A stretch of DNA of 64,000 nt from the NCBI RefSeq assembly GCF_000526235.1, contig NZ_JAFR01000006.1, forward strand, positions 248,001 to 312,000, in the 5' to 3' direction. Shown here in pieces: positions 52,734 to 62,048 of this stretch (position 1 is the stretch's first letter; each line of letters opens with the position of its first letter). The position numbers were made by a program, and so were the translations under genes. The DNA is from Acholeplasma granularum ATCC 19168 (GTDB taxonomy: Bacteria > Bacillota_I > Bacilli_A > Acholeplasmatales > Acholeplasmataceae). Under the pieces are notes generated by a model. The model did no database searches. It saw only the letters and a list, made by a program, of their open reading frames with translations, and had not been told where the DNA came from.

Positions 52734-52745
52734 AATATAAGTATC

Positions 52746-53252
52746 CTAAACATACTTTACTGCTGGTAAAATTGCCTCATTTTTTGTAATAACAAAGTTT
52801 TCAATTATTACATCTATTAATGGTTTGTCATAAGCATTTGTTTTAACATTTGCGATTTTATCAACAATTTCTAAACCTTCAATAACTTTACCAAATGCTG
52901 CATATGCGCCATCAAGATGTGGTGAATCATGATGCATAATAAAAAATTGAGAAGTTGCTGAGTTTTTATCATTTGTTCTAGCCATTGATAAGACACCTTT
53001 AGTATGTTTTAATTCATTTTTAAATCCATTAGAGGAAAATTCACCTTTTATAGGAGGAGTTGTATTATTTAAAGAACCACCGCCTTGAATCATAAACCCT
53101 TTGATAACTCTATGAAAAATAAGTCCATTATAAAAACCTCTACTTACATAATCTAGGAAGTTTGCTACCGTATTTGGAGCTATTTCTGGATATAACTCTA
53201 TTTTAAGCGTACCATAATCTTTAATTGTTAATGCTAATTCAATGTTTGACAT
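52746..53252 (-). CDS. Peptidyl-prolyl cis-trans isomerase (cyclophilin type)
   Basis: This 168-residue protein has the cyclophilin active-site features FHRVIKGFMIQGG (Arg, Phe, Met, Gln), SMARTNDKNSATSQFFIMHHDSPHLDG and YAAFGKVIEGLEIVDKI. It speeds proline isomerisation during protein folding, here cytoplasmic as no signal peptide is present. The ATG at 53252 has AAAGGA ten bases upstream; an upstream TTG-frame extension lacks a site. It shares a tight divergent promoter region with the mevalonate operon, with minus-strand TGA-TATAAT at 53300-53292. Confidence 0.93.
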   Translation of the reverse strand: MSNIELALTIKDYGTLKIELYPEIAPNTVANFLDYVSRGFYNGLIFHRVIKGFMIQGGGSLNNTTPPIKGEFSSNGFKNELKHTKGVLSMARTNDKNSATSQFFIMHHDSPHLDGAYAAFGKVIEGLEIVDKIANVKTNAYDKPLIDVIIENFVITKNEAILPAVKYV

Positions 53253-53291
53253 AAAATTTATTCCTTTCAAGTTTTACTTAATTTTAATTCA

Positions 53292-53309
53292 ATTATATCA
53301 TGTTATAAT
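53292..53309. promoter_or_regulatory. Back-to-back extended -10 promoters (cyclophilin and mevalonate operon)
   Basis: Plus strand TGT-TATAAT ends at 53309 (TATAAT 53304-53309). Minus strand TGA-TATAAT runs 53300-53292. The two -10 elements lie six bases apart, so the promoters may interfere with each other. Confidence 0.6.
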
Positions 53310-53335
53310 AGATGTAGAAAGAGAGCGATAATTTT

Positions 53336-54277
53336 ATGACAGATTTTGGCACAGGTGTTGCTACTGGAAAAATCATACTAATGGGTGAACATTCCGTTGT
53401 TTATGGTAAACCAGCCATAGCATTACCATTTAAACAAGCACAAATTACATCTAAAGTTTTTAAAACAGATAATAAAATTACAATTGACTCAATTTACTTT
53501 AAAGGATTATTAGAAGATAGTCCTGATGAATTATACGGTATAAAACAATTAATTAATATTGTTCTTATTTACTTAAAACAACCTTTTTTTGGTATTCATA
53601 TACTGATTGAATCTAATCTACCACCTCAAAGAGGACTGGGATCGTCAGCAGCAGTTAGTATTGCAGTTGTTCGTTCTTTATTTGATGCTTTTAAAGTTGA
53701 ACTCACTCATGATAGATTAAATCACTTTGTTGACATAGCAGAACAAATTCACCACTTAAACCCTTCAGGCCTTGATGCAACAACTATAACAGCTGGTCAA
53801 GCTGTGTTTTATCACAAAGATTTAGGTAAAAGTGTTATTCCACTTAAGATGGACGCTGTTATTATCGTTGCAGATACAGGAAAAAAAGGATTAACTAAAG
53901 AAGCTGTAACTGAAGTTAGAAAACTCTGGAATGATAATCCAACTGTAGTTAATCCAATCATGGATAGACTTGAACAACTTACAAATGATGTTAAGATATA
54001 TTTAGAAAATAATGAAGTATTAAGATTAGGTTTAGCGATGACTGAAGCTCATCAACTTTTAAGAAGTATACATGTATCAGATGATCTTTTAGAAAGTTTA
54101 GTAAGTGTTGCACTAAATAAAGGTGCTTTAGGTGCTAAGCTCACTGGTGGAGGTAAAGGTGGCTGTATGATTGCTTTATGTAAAAATGAAAGTCAAGCTA
54201 TTATTATCGCTGATGCTTTAAAAGATGCTGGAGCAATAGACACTTGGTTATATAATTTAAAGGAAATTGTAACATGA
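53336..54277 (+). CDS. mvk: Mevalonate kinase
   Basis: This 313-residue GHMP kinase phosphorylates mevalonate at C5. The N-terminal motif is GKIILMGEHSVVYGKPAIALP, the ATP loop is PPQRGLGSSAAVSIAVVRSL, and the C-terminal LTGGGKGGCMIALC motif 3 is conserved. The HLNPSGLDATT stretch carries the catalytic Asp. GAGAG precedes the ATG by seven to eleven bases. It is the first gene of a four-gene unit with overlapping ends; mevalonate itself must come from HMG-CoA enzymes outside the window or from outside the cell. Confidence 0.94.
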   Translation: MTDFGTGVATGKIILMGEHSVVYGKPAIALPFKQAQITSKVFKTDNKITIDSIYFKGLLEDSPDELYGIKQLINIVLIYLKQPFFGIHILIESNLPPQRGLGSSAAVSIAVVRSLFDAFKVELTHDRLNHFVDIAEQIHHLNPSGLDATTITAGQAVFYHKDLGKSVIPLKMDAVIIVADTGKKGLTKEAVTEVRKLWNDNPTVVNPIMDRLEQLTNDVKIYLENNEVLRLGLAMTEAHQLLRSIHVSDDLLESLVSVALNKGALGAKLTGGGKGGCMIALCKNESQAIIIADALKDAGAIDTWLYNLKEIVT

Positions 54278-55221
54278 AACATACAGCTAAAGCTAATGTA
54301 AATATTGCCTTAATTAAATATTGGGGTAAAAAGAATAGTGAGTGGAATTTGCCCCTTACATCATCAATTAGTGTGACGTTAGATAAGTTTTATACAATCA
54401 CTACGGTTACTTATGATAATAATCTAAAAGAAGATATTTTATATATTGATAATAATCTAATTGTTGACTCTGAATTTTTGCGTGTGAAAAATTTTATGGA
54501 TAAAATTAGACAGTTATATAATATTCCTTATTATGCCAAAATAGAAAGTATGAACTATGTACCTAAAAAAGCTGGACTAGCCTCAAGTGCATCTGCATTT
54601 AGTGCACTTGCTAAAGCAGCAACAATGGCTTATAACATTAATTTAAGTGATAAGGAACTATCTAGTTTGGCAAGACTAGGTTCAGGTTCTGCATCTCGCT
54701 CAATTTATGGAGGAATTGTGAAATGGCATGAAGGATTTGATCACCTATCAAGCTATGCTGAACAAATTTCAACCATTGATGATTTAGCGATACTAATTTG
54801 CTTAGTTGATACTTCTGAAAAAAAGATAAACAGTAGAGATGCTATGAATACACTAAATAAATATCCTAAACTTAAAAAAGAATGGATATTAAACACTAAA
54901 GATGCACTCGAATCAATGGAACAAGCAATATTTGAAAATGATTTTGAATCAATGGGTTACATATTAGAATCACATGCTAAACTTATGCATTATGTCATAC
55001 AAGAAACAGGGATTACCTATCTAAATCATAAATCTTTTGAAATTATTGATCTAACAGAAAAAATAAGAAATGAAGGTATTCCTGTATTTGCAACAATGGA
55101 TGCAGGACCAAATATAAAAATTATAACAAAAAAAGAATATATTCAAAAAATCATTTCACGATACGAAAAACATGCAACAACATTGGTTAGTTTCGTTGGA
55201 AAAGGAGTAGAGAGTATATGA
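54274..55221 (+). CDS. mvaD: Diphosphomevalonate decarboxylase
   Basis: This 315-residue GHMP enzyme makes isopentenyl diphosphate from mevalonate diphosphate. Diagnostic motifs are ANVNIALIKYWGKK near the N-terminus, KKAGLASSASAFSALAKAA (ATP loop), the GSGSASRSIYGGIVKW stretch with the catalytic Ser/Arg region, and the final FATMDAGPNIKII. The start overlaps mvk by four bases (ATGA) and the stop overlaps the next kinase by four. Confidence 0.95.
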   Translation: MKHTAKANVNIALIKYWGKKNSEWNLPLTSSISVTLDKFYTITTVTYDNNLKEDILYIDNNLIVDSEFLRVKNFMDKIRQLYNIPYYAKIESMNYVPKKAGLASSASAFSALAKAATMAYNINLSDKELSSLARLGSGSASRSIYGGIVKWHEGFDHLSSYAEQISTIDDLAILICLVDTSEKKINSRDAMNTLNKYPKLKKEWILNTKDALESMEQAIFENDFESMGYILESHAKLMHYVIQETGITYLNHKSFEIIDLTEKIRNEGIPVFATMDAGPNIKIITKKEYIQKIISRYEKHATTLVSFVGKGVESI

Positions 55222-56249
55222 TAACTCTTAAAGTACCAGGTAAACTGTTTATCATTGGGGAATATTCAGTCATAAAACCGGGTAATGAGGCTGTGTTAGT
55301 AGGCGTAGATAAATTCATTCATGTAAAAATCAAAGAAAGTGATGATTATGAATTTAGATCAGAACTTGGTAGATTTAGATGGATGCTATCAGATCAAGTA
55401 CCTGTTTTTATGTATGATACACTAACCCATGCCAAGGCGGCTATCTATATTGCTCATAAATATTTAAAATATAAAGGTATAGAACCAAAAACATATGAAC
55501 TTGAATTATCTAGTGAACTAACATCACCACATAATATTAAATATGGATTAGGCTCATCTGGAGCAGTCATTATTGCGTGTATTAGAGCAGTATTGGAACT
55601 TCATCAAGTAAAAATAAAGAAAATTGATTTATTTAAACTAGCTGTACTGGCTCAAATAGAAATTAGTGATGTAACCTCAGGTGGTGAACTAGCTGCATCA
55701 ATTTATGGTGGGTGGGTTTATTACCAAAGATATGACTTAGTATGGGTAATGAACCGTAAAGGCAAACTTGATGAAATCATGGCAATGACTTGGCCGTTTT
55801 TAAAAATAGAACAATTAAATAAACCACTTATTAAACTAGCTATTTGTTTTTCTGGAATGTCTCAATCAACAAAAGCATACACTGATAGTTTATCAAAGGT
55901 AAGTGCGACTCCTTGGTATGCAACATTTTTAAGTAAGACAAAGTTAATTGTTAACCAATTTAAGGAGGCATTAGTAAGGTCAGATTATTATACTATGAAG
56001 TATATGATGGAACTATACAGAGAAATGCTTAAAGAATTAGAAAATAAAACTGGAATTATTATAGAATCTGAACCATTTAAAAAGATGATTGAAATTTCTC
56101 AAAATCTAGGATTTAGTGCGAAAACATCGGGTGCAGGTTATGGAGATTGTGGGATTGCCATTGTTCGTAATGAAACAGATAAAAGAATACTTCAAGATGC
56201 TTGGATTAAAGCAGGTCTTACAGCACTTGATTTAAAGGTATGGGAATAA
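55218..56249 (+). CDS. mvaK2: Phosphomevalonate kinase
   Basis: This 343-residue GHMP kinase adds the second phosphate. Family features are VPGKLFIIGEYSVIKPGNEAVLVGV, the ATP loop KYGLGSSGAVIIACIRAV, SDVTSGGELAASIYGGWVYYQRYDL and the motif 3 KTSGAGYGDCGIAIV. Gram-positive type (not the eukaryotic Erg8). It overlaps mvaD by four bases and lies one base before the isomerase gene. Confidence 0.94.
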   Translation: MITLKVPGKLFIIGEYSVIKPGNEAVLVGVDKFIHVKIKESDDYEFRSELGRFRWMLSDQVPVFMYDTLTHAKAAIYIAHKYLKYKGIEPKTYELELSSELTSPHNIKYGLGSSGAVIIACIRAVLELHQVKIKKIDLFKLAVLAQIEISDVTSGGELAASIYGGWVYYQRYDLVWVMNRKGKLDEIMAMTWPFLKIEQLNKPLIKLAICFSGMSQSTKAYTDSLSKVSATPWYATFLSKTKLIVNQFKEALVRSDYYTMKYMMELYREMLKELENKTGIIIESEPFKKMIEISQNLGFSAKTSGAGYGDCGIAIVRNETDKRILQDAWIKAGLTALDLKVWE

Positions 56250-56250
56250 A

Positions 56251-57222
56251 ATGAGCTTAACTAGAAAAGATGAACATATTAATCTAGCACAAAAACAAAA
56301 AAATAAATCAAATTACTTTGATAATATTTTATTAGAATCAGATGATTTGCCTAATTTATCAATAGATGATATTGATTTATCATCAACATTTTTAGGTTAT
56401 GATATACCATACCCTTTCTACATCAACGGTATGACAGGTGGGAGTCAAAAAGCCCTTGAAATCAATGATTTTTTATCAAAAATAGCAAATCATTATCATA
56501 TTCCTATGATGAGTGGTAGTCAATCAATAATGTTTAAAGATCCAAGTTCTATAAAATCCTTTGAAATCATTAGAAAGAATCATAAAGGAATAGTAATATC
56601 CAATATTAATCCAAACATGACCCTTGAAATGGCCATGCAATCAATTGAGGCTATGCAATCAAATGCTTTAGCTATACACTTAAACGTTATACAGGAACTC
56701 GTAATGAAAGAAGGAGACAGGGATTTTAGAAAATGGGAAGATAATATTAAATATATCCATTCAAATTTGAACATTCCTGTAATCATTAAACAAGTAGGTG
56801 CTGGTTTTTCTAATAAATCAATCAATAAATTAGTTAATATAGGCATTAAACACATTGATGTTTCAGGTAGCGGAGGAACATCATTTATTGATATTGAATC
56901 AAGTCGTGGTAATTCTGATTATAATTTCTTAAAAGGATTTGAAATTGATACAGCGAATATTTTATTAAACTTAAAAAAATATGAGGGTGTAAACTTTTAT
57001 GCCTCTGGCGGTATTAGAAATCCTATGGATGTAATAAAATCTTTAGTTTTAGGTGCCAATGCTTGCGGATTATCAAAATGGTTTTTAGATTTGACACAAT
57101 TAACTTTTGAAGAAGCATTAAAAAAAGTAGATCAATTCATAACTGATCTAAAGAAAATAATGATTATTTTAGGTGTTTCTAAAGTAAGTGAGTTATCAAG
57201 AGTTCCATATACACTTATATAA
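56251..57222 (+). CDS. fni: Isopentenyl-diphosphate delta-isomerase, type 2 (FMN)
   Basis: This 323-residue FMN/NADPH-dependent enzyme interconverts isopentenyl and dimethylallyl diphosphate. Typical segments are FYINGMTGGSQKALEIN, MMSGSQSIMF, LAIHLNVIQELVMKEGDRDFRKW (catalytic Gln/Glu), HIDVSGSGGTSFIDIE and the FMN-binding FYASGGIRNPMDVIKSLVLGANACGLS. The gene ends before a strong terminator. It completes the route from mevalonate to both C5 units. Confidence 0.95.
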   Translation: MSLTRKDEHINLAQKQKNKSNYFDNILLESDDLPNLSIDDIDLSSTFLGYDIPYPFYINGMTGGSQKALEINDFLSKIANHYHIPMMSGSQSIMFKDPSSIKSFEIIRKNHKGIVISNINPNMTLEMAMQSIEAMQSNALAIHLNVIQELVMKEGDRDFRKWEDNIKYIHSNLNIPVIIKQVGAGFSNKSINKLVNIGIKHIDVSGSGGTSFIDIESSRGNSDYNFLKGFEIDTANILLNLKKYEGVNFYASGGIRNPMDVIKSLVLGANACGLSKWFLDLTQLTFEEALKKVDQFITDLKKIMIILGVSKVSELSRVPYTLI

Positions 57223-57223
57223 T

Positions 57224-57270
57224 AAAAACACCACAATGAAAGTATATAAACTAATCATTGTGGTGTTTTT
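57224..57270. terminator. Bidirectional terminator after fni
   Basis: AAAAACACCACAATGA (57224-57239) and TCATTGTGGTGTTTTT (57255-57270) pair over 16 bp, with T on both outer sides for convergent genes. Confidence 0.9.
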
Positions 57271-57276
57271 TTCATT

Positions 57277-57987
57277 TTATGCTTCGTTATGATCAACTAA
57301 TTTAAATAAATCTATACTTAAGAATACAATGACTGCTATACCAATTAGTGCAACAAACCAATGATTGAACACTTGATTTGAATTATTAGAGAAGTTATTA
57401 AATATTTGATTTAAATGTGAAAAAACAGGTAATATCAATGTACTTAATGCATAAGAAATTGCAACAACCTTACTACCTAATAAAAGCGCACCAAGAATAA
57501 TTAAAAATGTAATAAGTGTAGAATTAAATCCAAATAATATATAACTAACAACTAAATAAGCAAGTATAGATAGCGAACCTAATATATTCAATTTTGCAGG
57601 TTTTGGTTGTTCATAAAGTATTACAGCAATAGACACTAATAAGAAGTATGCCATAGAAATTAAACCAAATAATGAATTACCATCAAATGCATTTGTTGGA
57701 TTATTACTAAAAAGATTACTTATGAACTGTTGTAGTGCAGAGGCGTATATAAAGAACATAATACCGTGCGACAATAGTATTTTATTCTTTAATTGTGCCC
57801 AAATTATTGAAAATGCAAGAACAATAGTTGATAGTAATGAACCAACTAAGGTAAGTGTAAAACTAGTAGGAAAGTTTTGAATCAAATCAATGATGTCAAG
57901 AACTCCAATAAGTAATACAACAATAATTACTATTAATCCTCCAATAGAGTAAGCAAAATTCTTTAAGGCTGTTAAAAATGCCTTCAT
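57277..57987 (-). CDS. Polytopic membrane protein, unknown function
   Basis: I do not recognise this 236-residue protein. It has about seven hydrophobic segments (near residues 15-35, 40-62, 70-90, 102-120, 128-148, 152-172, 205-225) and few charges. The segment IFNNFSNNSNQVFNHW between the last two helices is an Asn-rich loop. GAGGT precedes the ATG. No motif suggests a transport or enzyme role. It is separated by 88 bases from the next minus-strand gene. Confidence 0.6.
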   Translation of the reverse strand: MKAFLTALKNFAYSIGGLIVIIVVLLIGVLDIIDLIQNFPTSFTLTLVGSLLSTIVLAFSIIWAQLKNKILLSHGIMFFIYASALQQFISNLFSNNPTNAFDGNSLFGLISMAYFLLVSIAVILYEQPKPAKLNILGSLSILAYLVVSYILFGFNSTLITFLIILGALLLGSKVVAISYALSTLILPVFSHLNQIFNNFSNNSNQVFNHWFVALIGIAVIVFLSIDLFKLVDHNEA

Positions 57988-58074
57988 AACATAAATACCT
58001 CCTAATTATTATTTTAATTTCTAATTATATTATACTAAATAATAAAATAACAAGGTAAGTAGATACTTGATTAA

Positions 58075-58455
58075 TCATTTTCGTTGTTTCTTATTAGACT
58101 TTTTAGTGCGAGTAAACCAATTAAAGGGTATAATATTAACTAAAGCTAGTGTAAATGCATAGTAATACCAAGCGATTAATGGTTGATCTAAATCATCAGT
58201 TGTTAGATGAGATGATAGTTCAGATTTAGGTACTAGATAAATATTATTCTCATCATAGGTGATTTCAATATAAATTTTTGGCGCTCCAAGCTCGATTTCA
58301 TAATAGGCACTTGATATAGCGCTTGCGGGTGGTCTATTATAAGAATACATCTGTGTGGGCATTAATTTAAGCATATTAAAATCCAATGCAAAAACAAAAA
58401 AAATCAATATAGAAAGAATAAATCTATTTAAAATAAGTTTAAGTATAAATTTCAT
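58075..58455 (-). CDS. Small membrane protein with two helices, unknown function
   Basis: I do not recognise this 126-residue protein. A first helix lies at residues 10-27 (FILSILIFFVFALDFNML) and a second at about 92-112 (WYYYAFTLALVNIIPF), followed by a Lys-rich tail (TRTKKSNKKQRK). The middle (residues 35-88) is polar with beta character (YEIELGAPKIYIEITYDENNIYL) and should face outside. The Lys-rich tail should lie in the cytoplasm. It has a weak AGGTG site seven to eleven bases upstream of the ATG. Confidence 0.55.
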   Translation of the reverse strand: MKFILKLILNRFILSILIFFVFALDFNMLKLMPTQMYSYNRPPASAISSAYYEIELGAPKIYIEITYDENNIYLVPKSELSSHLTTDDLDQPLIAWYYYAFTLALVNIIPFNWFTRTKKSNKKQRK

Positions 58456-58547
58456 TTTGTGTCACCTACATGTATAATATAATATATTAATTGTATCATT
58501 ATTATGCGCAATTTTAAATAGTACAATACAAAAAAGAGGATATAGTA

Positions 58548-59255
58548 ATGTATAAAGAAACCAGAATTATTCAAGCATCTGAAATCGGATTTAATAACAA
58601 AGTAAGAATAAAAAATTTAATTGATATGATTCAAGATGTTGAAGGTGCACATATTGAATCACTTAGAGCATTATCGGGAGAAATTAAATCAGTTGGGTTT
58701 GCAATTATTTTAAACTTTAGATATGTACATATTAAAAAATGGCCAGTATATAAAGATATGCTAGAACTTACAACCTATCCTTACGAAACTAAACCATTTT
58801 ATGGTTATAGAAATACAATTATAAAAGATTTATTAGGTAATTTAGTATTAGAATCATACTGTTTGGGCTCTTTTATTCACCTCGATACTAAATCACCACA
58901 TAGATTAAGTCCATATGTATTAAACACACTTGGAAATAAAGAAAAACATGAAATGACTTATATCGGTAGAAAAATTGACTTGAACAAAGAACTAGAATAC
59001 TTAAAAACAAGTACCCAAATTGTTCAACCCTCGCATCTAGACTATTATAAACATTTAAATAATGCTATTTATATTGACTTTGCTTATAATATGTTACCCA
59101 TTAACTATGATTTTGATACAGTTGCAGTTGAATATAAAAAGGATTTTCAATTATTTCAGAAGATCATAATGAAATTATATAAGACGACAACTAGTTATAT
59201 TGTTCAGTTTTATGATGAAAATGATAATCTTTTTACAATTGTAGAATTTAAGTAA
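58548..59255 (+). CDS. Acyl-ACP thioesterase (FatA/FatB-like)
   Basis: This 235-residue protein has two hot-dog domains. Segment VRIKNLIDMIQDVEGAHIESLRAL is in the first, FGYRNTIIKDLLGNLVLES follows, and the second has SHLDYYKHLNNAIYIDFAYNMLP. The FatA/FatB active site reads D-x-N-x-H-x-N-N in the family; here it is D-Y-Y-K-H-L-N-N, so Asp, His and the following Asn are kept but the first Asn is Tyr. It would release free fatty acids from acyl carrier protein or CoA, fitting an organism that takes up and remodels fatty acids. AAGAGGA precedes the ATG. Confidence 0.8.
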   Translation: MYKETRIIQASEIGFNNKVRIKNLIDMIQDVEGAHIESLRALSGEIKSVGFAIILNFRYVHIKKWPVYKDMLELTTYPYETKPFYGYRNTIIKDLLGNLVLESYCLGSFIHLDTKSPHRLSPYVLNTLGNKEKHEMTYIGRKIDLNKELEYLKTSTQIVQPSHLDYYKHLNNAIYIDFAYNMLPINYDFDTVAVEYKKDFQLFQKIIMKLYKTTTSYIVQFYDENDNLFTIVEFK

Positions 59256-59330
59256 AAAAGGATTAAAAATTAGAAAATACCTTGTATATATGTTAATATA
59301 GGTTGGCATTAAAAATAAGGAGTGTGTAAA

Positions 59331-60308
59331 ATGAAAGTTTTTGATTATGAAGATATTCAATTAATACCAAATAAAAGTATTGTAAGATCAAGAAGTGAAT
59401 GTGATACAACAGTTAAATTTGGACCTAAAACATTTAACTTACCTGTTGTTCCGGCTAATATGGCAACAATTATTGATGAAAAGTTAGCAATCTGGCTAGC
59501 TAAAAATAATTATTTTTATATTATGCATCGTTTTGATGAAGAATCAAGAATACCATTTATTAAAAAGATGCAAGAAATGAATCTTTATACATCTATTTCA
59601 GTGGGTGTTAAAAATCAGGAATATAAATTTGTTGAAGAATTAGCAAAAAATAACCTAATTCCAGATTATATTACAATCGATATTGCACATGGACATTCTG
59701 AACTTGTAATAGACATGATACACCATATAAAAAAACTTTTACCGCAATCTTTTTTAATTGCGGGAAACGTGGCAACGCCAGAAGCAGTAAGGGAATTAGA
59801 AAATGCTGGTGCTGATGCAACCAAGATTGGTGTTGGTCCTGGAAAGGTTTGTATAACGAAAATTAAAACCGGTTTTGGAACGGGGGGTTGGCAACTAGCT
59901 GCTTTATCTCGTTGTTCAAAAGTTGCAAGAAAACCTATGATAGCCGATGGTGGTATTCGTACACATGGTGATATTGCAAAATCAATTCGTTTTGGAGCAT
60001 CAATGATTATGATAGGATTTTTATTTGCCGGGCATGAAGAGTCTCCTGGTCAAAATGTTGAAGTTGATGGAAAAAGATTTAAAGAGTATTTTGGATCAGC
60101 ATCAGAATACCAAAAAGGTGAAAAAACCAATGTTGAGGGGAAAAAAATACTTATTCCTTATAAAGGTAAAATTAAAGAAACACTAAAAGAAATGAAAGAA
60201 GATCTACAATCTGCAATTTCCTATGCAGGTGGTAAAGATTTAGGAGCTATTACTAAAGTTGACTATGTTATCGTTAAAAACTCTATTTTTAATGGAGATT
60301 GGATATAA
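59331..60308 (+). CDS. guaC: GMP reductase
   Basis: This 325-residue enzyme turns GMP into IMP with NADPH. The catalytic loop is [26 protein letters not shown] with Cys174, and [27 protein letters not shown] and the [14 protein letters not shown] flap are typical of the GuaC type; CBS domains of IMPDH are absent. The ATG at 59331 has AAGGAG nine to ten bases upstream; a GTG at 59322 lies inside that site. It lies alone between the thioesterase and the GGDEF gene. Confidence 0.95.
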   Translation: MKVFDYEDIQLIPNKSIVRSRSECDTTVKFGPKTFNLPVVPANMATIIDEKLAIWLAKNNYFYIMHRFDEESRIPFIKKMQEMNLYTSISVGVKNQEYKFVEELAKNNLIPDYITIDIAHGHSELVIDMIHHIKKLLPQSFLIAGNVATPEAVRELENAGADATKIGVGPGKVCITKIKTGFGTGGWQLAALSRCSKVARKPMIADGGIRTHGDIAKSIRFGASMIMIGFLFAGHEESPGQNVEVDGKRFKEYFGSASEYQKGEKTNVEGKKILIPYKGKIKETLKEMKEDLQSAISYAGGKDLGAITKVDYVIVKNSIFNGDWI

Positions 60309-60413
60309 TTATAGTTGATATGCATATAAACGACTAAAATATTCGTAAAAATAACCTGTTTGTAAAAATAATTGTTATAATATATCTATCATAAATCATG
60401 ATGGGGAGAGCGT

Positions 60414-61922
60414 ATGATTTATAACATAATAATACTTACAGGTTTTTTTGTGTCTATACTTATTACTTTTAATTTAGTTTTTGCACATAGAAAAATAAAA
60501 GTTAAATTTGAAAGTCTTATCTACTGGCTAATTGGTCAATTTTTGATTATATCAACATTGACTATTTTATGGTTTATTAATAATGAAAATAAAGACGTAC
60601 TAATTATTTTGGGGACTGGTTTTCTATTTACTGGATTATATTTTATTAATAAAGCATCGTTTATATTAGTTAAAGCTAAACCTATTAAAAAGGATTTATT
60701 AATTATTTTTCTAATGACAATATTACTGGTTGTATATTTTTTATATTTTAATGAAAATATAATTGCTCAAGTAGTTACTTTATACTCAGCAGCAATATAT
60801 ACCTATGTTAAATCAGTAATTATTATGAAAAAACACAAACAAAATAATAATCAAAGAGAAGTTTTAAAGTTTATCATTATAATGATTGCTTTGTCACTTT
60901 CAAGTTTATTAAGAGTTATAAATATTCTAATAATTCCACCTGAAGGATTAAACTATAATAATGTATCTAACTCGAATTATTTAAGTATCATTGCACATCA
61001 TATTAGCTTAATTGCCCTTATCTTAGTCTTAAATTACCGTGTAACTAAAACAGTAGTATCACTTTCTGAAGAAGAAATTCATAAATTTAATACAATATTT
61101 CATCAATCACCATTATCAATGTTAATGTGTGATTCTAGATTCATCGTAATAGATATTAATCTACGATTCATTGAATTGTTAGGTTATTCAAAAAGCGATA
61201 TTATTGGAAAGAAGTTACTAGAACTTGAATTGTTTAATACAACATTTACAAATTCTAAAATGAAATATTTAATTGAAAATGATACTAATACTTATAATGA
61301 GGAGATATCTGTTATAGATATCAATAATAATGAAATTAGAGCTTTATTATCAATATCTTCTATGCATAGTTATAACCAAAAAAAGATGATATTGACATTA
61401 ACTGATATCTCAGAGATTCATACCCTCAAAGAAAAACTAAATGATTTTGCATATTATGATGAATTAACAACCTTACCAAATAGACGTCATTTAATTAACT
61501 ACTTTAATACAATTAAAAGTCAACAAAATAACTTCGCTGTTGCGAGTATAGATTTGGATAACTTTAAAATAATTAATGATACACACGGACATCAAGTAGG
61601 TGATGAAGTATTAGTAAGCTTAGCTCTAAGACTAAAAAGTAAACTGTCTGATAATGACTTTATTGCTAGATATGGTGGAGATGAATTTATATTTATACTT
61701 AGTTATGATAATGGAATCAATGATATTGAAACAAAATTAGAAAAAATATTGAATTTAATTAATGAAGAAATTGTTGTAAATGACCATAAATTTAATCTAA
61801 GTGCCTCATTAGGATTATCAGAATATCCTAGACATGGTACGGAATTACAACATTTAATTAATAAAGCAGATTTTGAGATGTATCATGTTAAAAAAATTTT
61901 TAAATCGGGAATAAATCAATAA
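60414..61922 (+). CDS. Membrane diguanylate cyclase with PAS domain
   Basis: This 502-residue protein has an N-terminal part with about seven membrane helices (residues 1-215), a PAS domain (about 220-335; FHQSPLSMLMCDSRFIVIDIN), and a GGDEF domain (about 340-495). The active site YGGDEF is intact near residues 420-425, with TLPNRRHLINYF and LDNFKIINDTHGHQVGDEV. The position of the allosteric RxxD site reads S-D-N-D, so product inhibition through that site is unlikely. It should make cyclic-di-GMP. GGGGAG precedes the ATG. No EAL or PilZ protein is in the window. Confidence 0.9.
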   Translation: MIYNIIILTGFFVSILITFNLVFAHRKIKVKFESLIYWLIGQFLIISTLTILWFINNENKDVLIILGTGFLFTGLYFINKASFILVKAKPIKKDLLIIFLMTILLVVYFLYFNENIIAQVVTLYSAAIYTYVKSVIIMKKHKQNNNQREVLKFIIIMIALSLSSLLRVINILIIPPEGLNYNNVSNSNYLSIIAHHISLIALILVLNYRVTKTVVSLSEEEIHKFNTIFHQSPLSMLMCDSRFIVIDINLRFIELLGYSKSDIIGKKLLELELFNTTFTNSKMKYLIENDTNTYNEEISVIDINNNEIRALLSISSMHSYNQKKMILTLTDISEIHTLKEKLNDFAYYDELTTLPNRRHLINYFNTIKSQQNNFAVASIDLDNFKIINDTHGHQVGDEVLVSLALRLKSKLSDNDFIARYGGDEFIFILSYDNGINDIETKLEKILNLINEEIVVNDHKFNLSASLGLSEYPRHGTELQHLINKADFEMYHVKKIFKSGINQ

Positions 61923-61926
61923 TTAG

Positions 61927-61955
61927 AACACACAAAGTTGATTTGTGTGTTTTTA
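61927..61955 (+). terminator. Terminator of the GGDEF gene
   Basis: AACACACAAA (61927-61936) pairs with TTTGTGTGTT (61942-61951) around GTTGA, followed by T. Confidence 0.85.
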
Positions 61956-62007
61956 TTATATACATTATGTCTTTACTTAATAAATGTAAAATGCATTTAA
62001 TTATATA

Positions 62008-62016
62008 TGATATAAT
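62008..62016 (+). promoter_or_regulatory. Extended -10 promoter of the nucleotidase gene
   Basis: TGA-TATAAT (62008-62016), 33 bases before the ATG at 62049; no clear -35. Confidence 0.55.
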
Positions 62017-62048
62017 AATATGCTAAAAGATATTTTGGAAGGCCAACT

